Below are positions 22,190 to 32,983 of a stretch of DNA of 64,000 nucleotides, piece by piece. A model generated the notes under the pieces. The model was not told the DNA's origin. It worked only from the letters and a program-made list of their open reading frames with translations, and did not search any database. The translations under genes and the position numbers were made by a program. Source of the stretch: Porpolomopsis calyptriformis (lineage: Eukaryota; Basidiomycota; Agaricomycetes; Agaricales; Hygrophoraceae); assembly GCA_951640195.1 (NCBI GenBank), contig OX621163.1, forward strand, positions 310,001 to 374,000, given 5' to 3'. Each line of letters opens with the position of its first letter. Position 1 is the stretch's first letter.

Positions 22190-22933
22190 ATGATCCTCCT
22201 TCCCCTAGAGCTGTGGTTCAAAATAATCTCCCACATTCAGGACAGGCCCAGGGATCTACTCGCACTATCCCTAGTGAATAGGGATGTTTCCTCCGCTGTG
22301 TTGCCCTCCCTGGCCCAATATGCCATCGTCAATCCATTGCCACAGCCGCGACACCCTATCCACCTTGTTGAGTTCACCGCCATTTCGGAGTGGGGCGGCG
22401 ATTTGGTTCAGGAACATCTGGAGATGGCCGGGAGTAACCTGTGGGTCGCCAGGTTGGGATTCGATGCCTCCGGATGTCAGTGTTTTAGTTTATTCCTATA
22501 TGTCTGGGCTTTATCACTAATCCCGCATAAAGATGACTGCCTAGAACTCGAGCGGTTAAGCTTTTCCCGCAACTTATACCTCAGGGAAGTTACCCTCTCT
22601 GGATTACGACTAAAAATGCCGGGTCACTACGACACAATCGATATCTCGAGAATATTTGCTGGATGTCTGATGAGTGCTTTGACCAAGTTCACTCTGGATC
22701 TTACACGGGCCAACCTGGATAACTGCGTCAACGTCAATTGGGCCCTCCTCGACGCATATCTTTCCTCGAGACCTTCCCTTCAATCTGTGCACATTTTAGG
22801 CCCTCTGTTTGTGATAGAGGTCAACGATATCATGCCACTGATTGGCACCAAGGGCATCCTTAGGGTGACATCCATGCCAACCCTGCCGGAACCATCGGTA
22901 CCATGGCCATCCCTATCGTGGGTGGGTATGTAA
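22190..22933 (+). CDS. F-box-like protein, copy 1
   Basis: A single exon from ATG 22190. The start MILLPLELWFKIISHIQDRP followed by DLLALSLVNRD and SAVLPSLAQY is the classic F-box (LP.E...I...L...D.L..SLVNR..). The rest has leucine-rich strand patterns (LERLSFSRNLYLREVTLSGL, SLQSVHILGPL) as in agaricomycete F-box proteins that probably present substrates to SCF ubiquitin ligases. The frame ends SLSWVGM at 22933, shorter at the C-terminus than copy 2, whose tail continues with a basic RRKFRRRK segment. A TATA-like CTATAAAAT lies at 22120. About 247 residues. Confidence 0.75.
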   Translation: MILLPLELWFKIISHIQDRPRDLLALSLVNRDVSSAVLPSLAQYAIVNPLPQPRHPIHLVEFTAISEWGGDLVQEHLEMAGSNLWVARLGFDASGCQCFSLFLYVWALSLIPHKDDCLELERLSFSRNLYLREVTLSGLRLKMPGHYDTIDISRIFAGCLMSALTKFTLDLTRANLDNCVNVNWALLDAYLSSRPSLQSVHILGPLFVIEVNDIMPLIGTKGILRVTSMPTLPEPSVPWPSLSWVGM

Positions 22934-23289
22934 GCGAGGCAGGAAGAAGTTTTGAAGAAGGAAGGGTAGTGGAAGGGGGCAGGATACGGGTTGAATGGGA
23001 ATGTGGTGACGTTATCCTGTAGCCATCTGTTGCAATGGATCGTGTATGATGACCCTGCCTGATACTGATGAGTCTGGATTGGAAGATATCGTCCTCTTGA
23101 GACGACCCAAGCCCAAGGCGGAGAACACAGAGAGAGATCGTTGTCATTGTTGCTGCATCTGTGTCTACTTTTTATATGTATACGACATCGAAGGGGTCTA
23201 ACCTACAAAGCGAAGCGCTTTGTGATCCTTTGATAGCACGATATTACTGAGAAGAAAGATTGTTGGATTGCGCAGCGGCTGCAAGTAAT

Positions 23290-23500
23290 ATCGAACTGTT
23301 GCTTTTGTCACCCACGCAGATTCGCCCTGCCATTTCCCATCGGAGAGATCCCTAAAGCTAAATATGTAGCAACTCGTGCTGCAAAGGAAGCCTTATGGCT
23401 CCGCACCTTTATTGGTGAAGTATTTGGCCCAATCCCGTCTCAACTATCTTTTCAAACAACCAATCGGCTATCGTGCTATCAAAGGATCACAAAGCCCTGA
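23290..23500 (+). pseudogene. Ty1/copia RNase H remnant
   Basis: Translating in shifting frames gives AKYVATRAAKEALWLRTFIG with EVFGPI..QLSFQ and then NQSAIVLSKDHK. These are the characteristic end of copia-type integrase-RT-RNase H polyproteins (A.Y.A...A.KEA.WLR and DNQSAI.L....). A few codons are missing between the two parts, so the copy is dead. It sits at the centre of the inverted F-box duplication, and its 3' end is part of the duplicated arm. Confidence 0.75.
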
Positions 23501-23709
23501 CCCCTTTGATGTCGCATACATATAAAAAGTAGACACAGATGCAAATGTATGTAGTAACAATGACAACGATCTCTCTCTGTGTTCTCTGACTTCGGCTTGG
23601 GTAGTCTCAAGAGGACAATATCTTCCACTTCGGACTGGTCAGTATCAGCCAGGGTCATAACGGATCCATTTCAACAGATTGTTACAGGATAACATTGCCC
23701 CGTTCCTAT

Positions 23710-24513
23710 TCAACCTGTATCCTGCCCCGTTCCACTCCCCTTCCTTCTTCGAAACTTCCTCCTACGTATCCGCCCAGATATAGATGGCCATGGTACCAAT
23801 GGTACCGATGGTTCCGGCAAAGTTGGCCTGAACGTGACATCAAGGATGCCCTTCGCGGTGACCAGTGGCATGATATCGCTGACCTCCATCACAGACAGAG
23901 GGCCTAAAATGTGCACAGATTGAAGGGAAGGTCTCGAGGAAAGATATGCGTCGAGGAGGGCCCAATTGACTTTGATGCAGTTATCCCAGTTGGCCCGTGT
24001 AAGATCGAGAGTGAACTTGGTCAAATCTTCCATAGAACATCCAGCAAATATCCTCGAGATATCGATTAGGTTGACGTTACCTGGCCGTCTTAGTCGTAAT
24101 CCAGAGAGGGTAACTTCCCTGAGCCACACGTTGTGGAAAAAGTTTAGGTGCGTGAGTTCGACGCAGTCATCTTCATGCGGGGTTAGCGATAAAACCCAGA
24201 CACATAGGAATAACCTGAAACACTGACAACCGGACGTATTGAATCCCAACCTGGTGACCCTCAGGTTGCTCCCAGCCCTCTTCAAATTTTGCTGAACCCA
24301 ACCGCCGTGCCAATTCCTGATGGAGGTGAATTCAAGGAAACGAATCGGGTGTTGCGGCTTTGGCATTGGATCGACAAGCATGTATCGGGCCAGGAATGGA
24401 AACACAACGGAGGCAAAGTTCCTGTTTACTAGTGCCAGTGCGAGCAGATCTTGGGACGAGTTCTGAATGTAGGGGATAATTTTGAGCCACAGATCTATGG
24501 GAAGGGAAATCAT
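23710..24513 (-). CDS. F-box-like protein, copy 2
   Basis: A single exon on the minus strand from ATG 24513, MISLPIDLWLKIIPYIQNSS with DLLALALVNRNF: an F-box followed by the same strand pattern as copy 1 (LREVTLSGLRLRRPG, ISRIFAGCSM, SLQSVHILGPLSVMEV). The C-terminus is longer than copy 1 and ends in a basic tail (GRIRRRKFRRRKG). No stop or frameshift is seen in 268 codons. It is the inverted partner of 22190-22933. Confidence 0.75.
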   Translation of the reverse strand: MISLPIDLWLKIIPYIQNSSQDLLALALVNRNFASVVFPFLARYMLVDPMPKPQHPIRFLEFTSIRNWHGGWVQQNLKRAGSNLRVTRLGFNTSGCQCFRLFLCVWVLSLTPHEDDCVELTHLNFFHNVWLREVTLSGLRLRRPGNVNLIDISRIFAGCSMEDLTKFTLDLTRANWDNCIKVNWALLDAYLSSRPSLQSVHILGPLSVMEVSDIMPLVTAKGILDVTFRPTLPEPSVPLVPWPSISGRIRRRKFRRRKGSGTGQDTG

Positions 24514-24628
24514 GATGGATGATGGTGGTTTTGGGAGACTTTCGGCTGCTCTATATACTAAGTCGACCTCGACGCTTTGACTCACTCTCAACTAAAATCG
24601 ATTATTCACGTGGCTAGGGTCGCTTAAA

Positions 24629-25194
24629 ATGCCACAGTTTGACAGGGTGAACCTGAACGGTCCTCTACTACGACCATCTCCAGCAGTCTTCTTCATGACT
24701 GTGTCCGCGTCGCCTCACTTGGCCACTAGATCTCAATCTCAGAGGGTTACGACCTCAGACCAGATGGAGGGTGAGGGAAACCCCATGGGACCAGGATCTG
24801 CGGGGAATCAAAGTCACGCTGCCCAACATCACCAGGTGAGCTTGCTCTTTTCCTTTTTTTCAGGTTGACAGAGGGGACGTGTTAGGCGAATGAGATGAAC
24901 ATCCCCAAAGCTGTCAGCCCGAGAAGAAGAAAGCAATGGAAGGCCAAATTTTTGTCGGATGAGGAAACTGAAGAAACACTACCGACCGTCTATGTCAATT
25001 CAAAGAACACGAAGATGACAACCATAGCAGAGCCGTCGGTAAACACCCAGTCGACAACGGATGGCGATGGCAAGATAGCCGAAGAGATCCAGCAAACAAT
25101 CCACTGTGGGATCGTCACTGCGCCAACCCAGCCGGGGACTGATAATGACCCCATTGGACCACAGTCGACGGAGAGCCATGGGATTGATGGTTAG
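24629..25194 (+). CDS. hypothetical protein (two possible exons)
   Basis: Open frame 1 (MPQFDRVNLNGPLLRP..) ends at a plausible donor (CACCAG|GTGAGC at about 24835). Frame 2 contains SPRRRKQWKAKFLSDEETEE and is rich in Thr/Ser/Pro. An acceptor TTTTTTTCAG lies between them. Composition is that of a disordered protein. No homologue is recognised; it could be part of a retroelement or a spurious gene. Confidence 0.25.
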
Positions 25195-25730
25195 GGGTCA
25201 GAGAGATCAAAACGATTTCAAACGGTTACGGCGAGAGGATGGAAATGCTGAGGTTGGGATCGAACGGTAAGGCTTTCATTAAAAAATCTGAATATCAGGC
25301 CCCTGTGTTGAATAATATGGTTATCAAGATTCGGCACGCAATCTCTCGGATGCAGTAGAGAAGCATGGATGGTGACCCTTGCCATCCCTCCCGTCTGTAG
25401 ATTCCACCTTGTTCTCCCTTAGCCAACTTCCTCTTTACCTTCTTCTCAGGGTGGCCCTCGTACCCATTCTCACTCCCGCACTCTCTTTTCCTACATTTCA
25501 TCTGCTCACGCACGTCGGATATTCCCTATGAATTGAATTTTCATTATGACCTTTTGTGTTGGTATCCAGATGACCACTCACCAAGGTGCAAACCATTCAC
25601 CGCTTCTCCAACATCATCAAGGATGGCAGTCACGCTCCATTACAAAGTGAGAAATAAGTGATTCTGAGTCGTCTGAAGAAGCACAAAGATGTCTTTCAGC
25701 CGTACTTTAATCTTATGTTGCTATACTAGG

Positions 25731-25815
25731 TGTACCCGAGGCCCTTTACCTTGGCATGTCGTAGATTGACGGCATTTAAAGTTTTCTTAGCAGGCAAGTA
25801 TTGCGTTCCATAATA
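25731..25815 (+). repeat. dispersed repeat, copy 2
   Basis: Second copy of the roughly 90-bp repeat at 10749-10837 (CTTTACCTTGGCATGTCGTAG, GACGGCATTTAAAGTTTTC, AGCAGGCAAGTATTGCGTTC). No gene is supported in the surrounding 25.2-26.4 kb. Confidence 0.8.
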
Positions 25816-26432
25816 CAGGCTATCGATAAGGTTGAAGACATTAGCAAACCTTTGCCAAAATGAGACTGTTGGAAGGAAGGGAAGGGAAATCAACGAAAAA
25901 CAGTAACTAAATCACTCAATCACCCCCTCACATCTTTTCAGTGATGAAAATTTCTAGTTACTGAAAAACAATACCACAGAGTAGGTTTGTAGGTGCGGAT
26001 CATTAGCAAATTGGAAAACTTACATTTAGCTAAGGCGGCAGCTGACTAGTCTACATTAAATTGACTTCACCATGCCCAAAGTACATCTAATCATTGCATG
26101 ATCACCACGAATCAGTGCCAGTTGATCTGTTTATCAGTAAATTTCAGTTACGAATGCTGTAATACAATGAGAAAGTCGCTACTATTCAAACGAGAAAAAG
26201 AGACCTTCGGTGATAAAATTTCATCGATTTTAGTTCCAATGGAGATGACCTCAACATCTCACTTGATTTTATGGTTCATCCTTCTTTTATAATTACACTC
26301 ACGATTGTCCAAACTGCCTCTTTTGAAGTGCGCAGCCAAGCATAAGTTATGCTGGGCTCGATTTGAACACCTACCAAATATAGGATTAACAAACATTCAC
26401 AAGTTCCGAAAGCACTACCGAATCCGAATCCA

Positions 26433-27760
26433 ATGGCAGATCTCGATTTTATTCTCAACGATACCCATAGATGGCAGGATGGCATCTCAGAGGTTCAACC
26501 AAGCAGCTGGCTGTGTCTATTTGAATTGGAGAATTCAAAGAACTACCTGTTCAAACCGATGGGTTCCGACACAAAGATACGCTGGAAGTATTTTCCATTG
26601 GAATTCATTGCCTTTAATATCATCACGAATCAGTCTCGCCACTTTTCCTTGCCATTCATGCTGTGCCAACAGGTTGCGTTTCTTGATCTTCAATATTGGG
26701 CTAGCCTGGTTTCTGGAGATAAATCGATGTCGCGCTATTTAGAGCTGCTAAGGGATGACCTCCTTGAAGAATTCTTCGCAATGGAACCCCCTTCCAGCTT
26801 TAATGAACAACCTTGGAGTACCCGGCCTTGGGCCGTTCGAACGATGCACTCCTTTGGCCACTCAAAGCCTGACCGTGACGCTTATCTCACCACATGCAGA
26901 GAACAGGGCTGGGAGAGTTATATGCATGGCGACCCATTGGAATATCGTACGTGATGAATCGCTCCCAAAGTCCTGATGGTTTATACTACGTTCTATAATA
27001 GGATGGACAGATATTTTCAACAAATATAAAAAACAAAATACCTGGATGAATTCGGGTCATCGTATTATAGACAGCCTTGCAAGCGCACTGAACAAAGCGA
27101 GGGAACATATCTCTGTGGGCCCTTCAAACGTTTTACTCTCTGCAGCCGACCTTCTCGACAAAGGCGACACCTGTTTGGCACAACAAGCTGGTGTGTGAAT
27201 GGGATCCATCGCTCTCATGCTACATCAGATATCCTGACTAAACGATCAGCCACAGTCAAGATCCCTGAGTTCGATATAAGTATCGACCCAACACATGTGG
27301 ATAAATCACCATTGGATGTCGCATTGGCACATTCTACCTCAAAAGCTGGTACGTGAATGGGATCTATGGGTCTCATGCCACACCAGATATCAAATATCTA
27401 GACTGATGATGATGATCAGCCACAGAGGAGATTTCTTCTTCATTCGCAGGCGAAATCGAACAGAGGCTTAGGGCTCCATTGCCAACATGCATCGTGCAGC
27501 CAAACAAGTTAGTTCATTCAGCCGCTCGATAACTTAGCATCCTTTGACTACTGTATAGCAGACAATCATCTACACGTGTGGCCGTGGTACGAACCTCGGA
27601 ACCTCCAAGTAGGCAGGCTACTCAACGTGAATTTATTTATTGCGTATTGATTTATTAACTTATTCTTATTCTTATTTCTCTCCCACTTCAACAGCACAGG
27701 TTGAACGAGGGAAAAACTACAAACAAAACAAGTGGAAGCGGAATAAAAAGAAGAAAATGA
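26433..27760 (+). CDS. uncharacterised FGHS-motif protein, copy A
   Basis: Not a family I recognise. ATG 26433 (MADLDFILNDTHRWQDG). Exon 1 ends at about 26947 with the motif block PWAVRTMHSFGHSKPDRDAY, C..QGWESYMHGDPLEYR. An intron, then WTDIFNKYKKQ..; introns 27191-27249 and 27349-27419, which resemble each other strongly; then ATEEISSSFAGEIEQRL.., a further intron near 27512-27558, and a probable last join near 27620-27700 to a basic C-terminus (GSGIKRRK, stop 27760). Two paralogues lie at 30.0-30.9 and 31.7-32.5 kb on the other strand. Shared features are an FxLxFxLP-like segment, LDLxYWA, RYLExLRxDL and the FGHS block. No catalytic signature is evident. Later exon joins are inferred. Confidence 0.6.
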
Positions 27761-28197
27761 AGGCAGCTCTATTACGAGAGACAGAGGCTGAGTTAGCTGC
27801 GCGCAACCCACCCAGCCAACCGACGCGACCCAACCATTCAACCACACGGGTGAACCGAGGGAGATAATAGCTTCAAGGGTGTAGCGCATCTGCTGGGCCA
27901 AACACTAACCGCAAGTACAACGTGGGGCTCTATCTCCCTAAGGGATAGGGAGTCCAGAAGCTGCCACCTTTCTGTATATGTAAATAAAGCAGATTGTGTT
28001 CGGCATATCTACTAGGTTACATGAGGTTGTAATTGGTTTCATCGCAGGCAAGGTAATGTATGTATTCATGTATGTTTTTTTTTTTTCACGTGAGACATGA
28101 GCATCAAAGTCCAACTCAATTGTATCGATTGTAAAACTGTAACAAAGTACAGGCATATGATAGCAGCACATCAATAGATAATGAATAGAAACTGTCC

Positions 28198-29810
28198 CTA
28201 TGGCGGTGGAAGAAAAAGTTCGGTGGATAAACATTTTTCTTCACTGAGCGCCATCCAATGCTCTCCACTGACGAGTACTTCTGACTCCATAGCTGTCAGG
28301 CTGATTCCTGCCCTTTCTAGTATCGCCTTGATCTGTTTCTGGGCCTCGTTGATTTCTCCTTCTTCCTCCTGAAAAAGGACATCCCACTCGGTCATCGGAA
28401 GGTCTGGCCTTTTCTGCTCACCCGGCAAAAGGTACTCATTCGATTTGAGAATCATTCTGGCCAGCGCCAAGAATGGCCGTCGATATATTTCTGGAAAGCT
28501 AGCTTTTAAACAAAAATGAGGGGATATCATTCATTCACGTGCTCACTTCGACTTTTGGCGACATGTGGAAGCGCTAAAACCATGCGAGAAAGCAACCTTG
28601 AGACGTGGTGATTTGCATTTGTTGAAAAATGACCATGCATATGGTCGAAGTCCCGCGATTGTTCAGTGAGGTGAAGCGTCTCATAGGTATAAAAGTGACC
28701 TCCCGAACAATAGCTTGGCGTGGGGGTGTATACGGCATGCCAAATGCCAGGAGGCATAATTCTGACACATAGAATCAATATATGAGCATGAGTAATCAAT
28801 TTTTAGAGCGTTAATAATATAAAAACTTACAGAATCTCCCCTGCAGAAAGAAACGTCGTGAAAATCTGAGCATGTTGATTCAGTTGGTGTAGTTGACTGA
28901 AGCAAATATCCTTGTGCAGGCTGCGCAACTTGTTCCGGGAGTTGTGACTTTTTGTGTATCTAGGTCGAATAATGGCCCAAATTTTTATCCCGGCGTGCGC
29001 ATAGATCCAGGTACACAAGCCGTTAGCATCCTTGTGGGGGAATGTTACGAAGCCAGCATGCGTCAGCAGGTTCCACTGCATCATTTGCCAGGTGCACATC
29101 CGAATAACCTGTGGCCCTGGAAGGACTAGTTCTTGTCGAGTATTCGGCATCTTGTGATGCTTCGACTTGTCCTTTGGAGGGTGCTTCCAAAACTTCGCGA
29201 ATGATTCATGTTTTGTGAGCTGGAATGCGAGTGCTTCGTCACTTATTCGACTGTTAAGGTTACTTGTTGAAATAAGCCAATGTACAAGCTCTCAGCACTC
29301 TTACCATATAATAGAGGGGGCGGCATTTCTCAGTGAAGGGGCATCCAGGATATTTCCACAGATGTCTACATCCTCAGATGCCTCGATAAACTCCCCCAGG
29401 GAAGAGTGGCTGTGGATGATGCCATCTGACTCCTTCTTGGACCTACCGACTGCACGCAATCTTGCGTCTATACAATATTAAACCACAGTAATCGTAGAGA
29501 TGGATTTTACGTACCATGCCACTGAACTGGCTGGCTTAATGGACCCCTTGCTGCCTCGATCTCCTCCTTACAAAACGTCTCCGGACCTTCAAGATGTTGA
29601 CCCTGTAATATAATGCATCGCTGATTAGCGAGATGGAGTCGCACGGCTTCATCGATGGCATGAAGTGGTTGGGAAGGTTCTCTTGGTGGGATAACGACAT
29701 AGTTAGTTTCATCCAAGTCCCAGTTGTTTATCGAATGGGTTGCAGATGAACCATCAGGTGATTTGGCAAGCACCTCAACTAATTTAGCGTCCTTAACAAA
29801 GCTTCAGTTA
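28198..29810 (-). CDS. JmjC-type 2OG-Fe(II) oxygenase
   Basis: Minus-strand exons give, in order: IDEAVRLHLANQRCIILQGQ.. (to 29518); ARLRAVGRSKKESDGIIHSH.., ending near 29320; ISDEALAFQLTKHES.. with MMQWNLLTHAGFVTFPHKDA, GLCTWIYAHAGIKIWAI; DICFSQLHQLNQHAQIFTTF; then MPPGIWHAVYTPTPSYCSGG, HFYTYETLHLTE; and a C-terminal helical part ending at 28198. This is the cupin/JmjC fold of agaricomycete oxygenases: HxD iron ligands in FPHKD and distal His in IWHAVY are intact, as is the W..LT..G....PHxD context. JmjC enzymes typically demethylate histones or hydroxylate proteins; the substrate here is unknown. The first exon upstream of about 29780 is unresolved. It lies among the FGHS paralogues. Confidence 0.75.
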
Positions 29811-30038
29811 GCTGATCAAGAACGAGCACAAAATGATGGACGGACTGCATTTTGATGGCCCGGAACGTGAACCCATGGAAGTACGGTTTGCGACCCATTG
29901 GCCCATTGAATCGAGGATGCATCCTGGGGAAAGTTCACTCCCCTCAACGAAGTAAAGTAGTCGTGCTTATTCTGGGTGAGGGGTGCTGATGTTATGCGTT
30001 ATCTTCTTCTTCATAAGGATGATGCGATGCGAATAACT

Positions 30039-30877
30039 TCACATACCAGATATCGTAGCTGGTTGATGTTTTTTTCGACTCGTGGGTTCTTCATCATCGG
30101 ACAAAGATCGTTTTTGGGGAAGACTAGCGGCGCTCACTCCTTGGCCCAGTTCATTGGGATGGTTGATGAATCCGATCGCAATAAGATATTGCAGCGAGTC
30201 AGATTTCTCTTGAGCGGCATCGCTTGAAGTGCCAGCCGTCGCTGGAGAGTCTGACCAAGTGTCGGTCGCAAGCATCTCGTTCCCAAATGACACGACCCTG
30301 GATATGTGACTCTTCCAATCTTCAGTGAGCGATTTAATATCAGCTGTTGCACCCAATATTGATAAGATTACTCACCATATTGAGTCGGATCGTCATCTTC
30401 ATAAGGCAGACGGTTCTCGTTTTTGCAACGATCGGCATAGAGTTGGCGACCTGTTTGAGAGTGTCCAAATGAATGGTAGACTCTGACGGCCCATTGCTTC
30501 ACCGTCTTCAATCGCAATGATGCTTGAGTGAGCAGTTTACGATCCTCAAACCACAACTCATGCTGCACGGCCAAACAGAGGTTCTGGAGGTACTGTTTGA
30601 TTCGTCCTGCATGTCGTACCTGGTTCTCTGCTTCAAGGCAGCTGTGGCGATGACTCAGGTCAAGGAAAGCAAGGATAGAGCGGTAATGGATGTGTATTTC
30701 GCGAGATCGCAGTGAGTTGTTGTGGTAGAAAAAGAGCTTGAATGTTGTTTGGGTCGATAATTCTGAGAAGCGCCAGAAATTGGACGGTTTATTCAAGAGG
30801 GTGGATGTCTTGGCTGGCCATAAATCCTCATCATCAAATAGCTCTCCTTCTTTGTTGGCTATCGGTTGGGTGGCCAT
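30039..30877 (-). CDS. uncharacterised FGHS-motif protein, copy B
   Basis: ATG 30877 (MATQPIANKEGELFDDEDLW). Exon 1 shows the family pattern RSILAFLDLSHRH, QYLQNLCLAVQHELW and the block QWAVRVYHSFGHSQTGRQLY, C..ENRLPYEDDDPTQY. It ends at a donor GTGAGT near 30372; a very short intron then leads to a Ser/Thr-rich second exon with a basic cluster (PTSRKKHQP), stop 30039. It differs from copies A and C in lacking the long Ser-Phe-Asn insert before the motif. Function unknown. It is head-to-head with nothing obvious; 30.9-31.7 kb upstream holds no recognised gene apart from a (CTTCAT/CTTCGT)n stretch at about 31270-31303. Confidence 0.55.
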
Positions 30878-31703
30878 GATAATGAACGTATGTGTGGGGG
30901 TCACGTGGGTATTTATTCGATTAAAGAGTTTGAAAGCTACAAAGACGATATGATTCTATCCAGGACTTGGATTAGATCATGTGCTATAAATGAATGCCAT
31001 ATTCTCAAGTTTGAGGGTGACAAAGAAGCCCTGACGTTTTCTTTGCCATTTGATTCATTCCACTACTCCTTCATCTGGTTGAAGGAGTTATAAATATTAC
31101 GGTGAAAACCATCATCCTCATTATAATTTATTGAAGTGAAGGATACAGATTGTGGAGGTGTGAGGTATACCGCTGAGGAAAGGTGGCTACAATGATCTGT
31201 AAGTCCCATGGTAACTTGCAGCTGCTGTTCGCATGTAAAAAAACAAAAAACATCAAGAAACTTTCATTATCATCTTCGTCTTCATCTTCGTCTTCATCTT
31301 CCTTTCGAATCGTGGAGGAATGGTAACACTGTTATCGGAGAATTGAGGCTGCCCCCCCTCTATCTCAGCTTGGATCTTGGATCAGTATCAGCTTGGTAAA
31401 TTCATCTGAATGAAATGCACCATGGGATCCCACTGGCTGATCATTATCAGCTGAAAGATTCATTGCTAGCTGTGAAATACTAAATGATCACAATGAGTGA
31501 ATGTGAACCATGTGTGTCTTACAGACCTACCCAAGATCAGCCTCATGGGTAGGTGATGATGTATTTACACCGTATCCATGGGAATCTGGGTTGATATTCT
31601 TCTCCTGAACATCGTTAGCCCACTGTTGGGCTGTATTTTCATTGATGCCAGTAGCAAAGAGAAGCATATAGCATTAGAGCATCCCTAAGCCAAGATGTTG
31701 ATT

Positions 31704-32515
31704 TCATTTACTCTCACCGTTAACTCCAAGGAACAAAGCAAGCGCACAGGTCACAGAGTGCCCTCTGTCAAACCGGGGAGGTTTCGTGTGTGATTCTAGC
31801 TGCTGGAGACATAGCTGGAACCCCCTGCTTAGCCAGTTTGTATGGGTTTCGAATAAAGTATGCCATTCTATGTAGTTTGAATTGGAAAGCATGATGAGAT
31901 AAGGGAAGCTTGTGTATGCAGAAGCTGCCTCTTACGGTATAAGGTTGGGTCTTCATGGGTGTATGGAGTCCACCCATTTGCCTTGCATTTCTGAAGGTAC
32001 TCCCGTCTGCCGAAGAAAGAGTGGCCAAAAAAGTGATTCATTCTAACTGCCCACGGTATTGTCGTTTTAGGTTGGAAGCTAGAGCCAAAGCTGCCATGGT
32101 TTTGTGATAACTCAACCCAGAGATCAGACCTGAGCCTTTCCAGGTAACGTGTGATACGATTTGCACTGGGATGAGGGTTAGCAACATTCGCCCAGTATTC
32201 AAGGTCAAGAAGAGCGATCTGAAGTGTGGTCGATAGAGGGAGAGTGTAGTGTCGATGTTTGTTTCTGCTTTTGCAAAAAGCATGTAAAATGATCTGCTTT
32301 TGCTGGTTCAATTTGAGGGTCAAGTCAGGTTGTGTGAAAGGGTGGCTGATTTCCTCAAAGAGCCAGATGGTGTCGCTTGGTGGAACAGGAGAGCGATCGT
32401 TCGACCACCGATTATTATCCGCATCCAAGCATCGAGAAGAACACATCATTTGGTTCCAAGGGTAGTTACATTTGGGGGTGGGTGGATAACTGCATGAAAA
32501 CAAGATAATCAGCAT
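31704..32515 (-). CDS. uncharacterised FGHS-motif protein, copy C
   Basis: Exon 1 carries PSDTIWLFEEISHPFTQPDL, LPLSTTLQIALLDLEYWANV, RITRYLERLRSDLWVEL and the block IPWAVRMNHFFGHSFFGRRE, YL..C..NGWTPYTHEDPTLYR. A donor GTAAGA at about 31935 and acceptor ACATAG at about 31880 join to QWHTLFETHTNWLSRGFQL and on to a stop at 31704. The start is either ATG 32515 or ATG near 32445 (MMCSSRCLD), since an acceptor-like TTCATGCAG lies between. It is the most similar of the three to copy A. No known domain. Confidence 0.55.
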
Positions 32516-32983
32516 AAAATTTATCTAGATGTGGTGAAAAAATAAGCATTCATTCAATCGCATGCGTATAGCCATTGTGGTGCTGGAAGTAGTTTCGTGT
32601 GTGAGTCACAGCTCTTGATCACTACTTAGGCTCCTCACACATCACTTCATAGCACATCACTTCATAAGTACATAACAGCTAGTTGATATTCACGCATACA
32701 CAGACAAGATAGCTGGGAGTTAATCAATACAGTATCAAAGCAACTTGATATGTTATGCGTGACATCACATTTGCATACCAAAATGGGATGGGAGTGGCGC
32801 ATGTGAACTTGCTAATTTACACCTGCACACAGCTCAACATGTCTACACAGGTTTAGCACAAATCGTATGTAGTAGACTTATATAGTAACTAGCTTGGAAT
32901 GCAGCAATACAAGTTGATTAATATTTGTGGAAAGTTTGATGCGACATGCATGCAGCGTAATAGATGCTAATTCAGTAATTTTA

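Larger units (their letters stand above)
22150..24560. repeat. large inverted duplication around a copia remnant
   Basis: Arms of about 1.1 kb (22150-23250 and 23470-24560) are inverted copies. Both carry an F-box gene and the same 3' flank (GAACACAGAGAGAGATCG and TTTTTATATGTATACGACAT versus their complements), and a piece of copia RNase H sequence (CTATCGTGCTATCAAAGG at 23465 and its complement at 23225-23245). The encoded proteins are roughly 75-80% identical, so the duplication is not recent. Confidence 0.85.
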
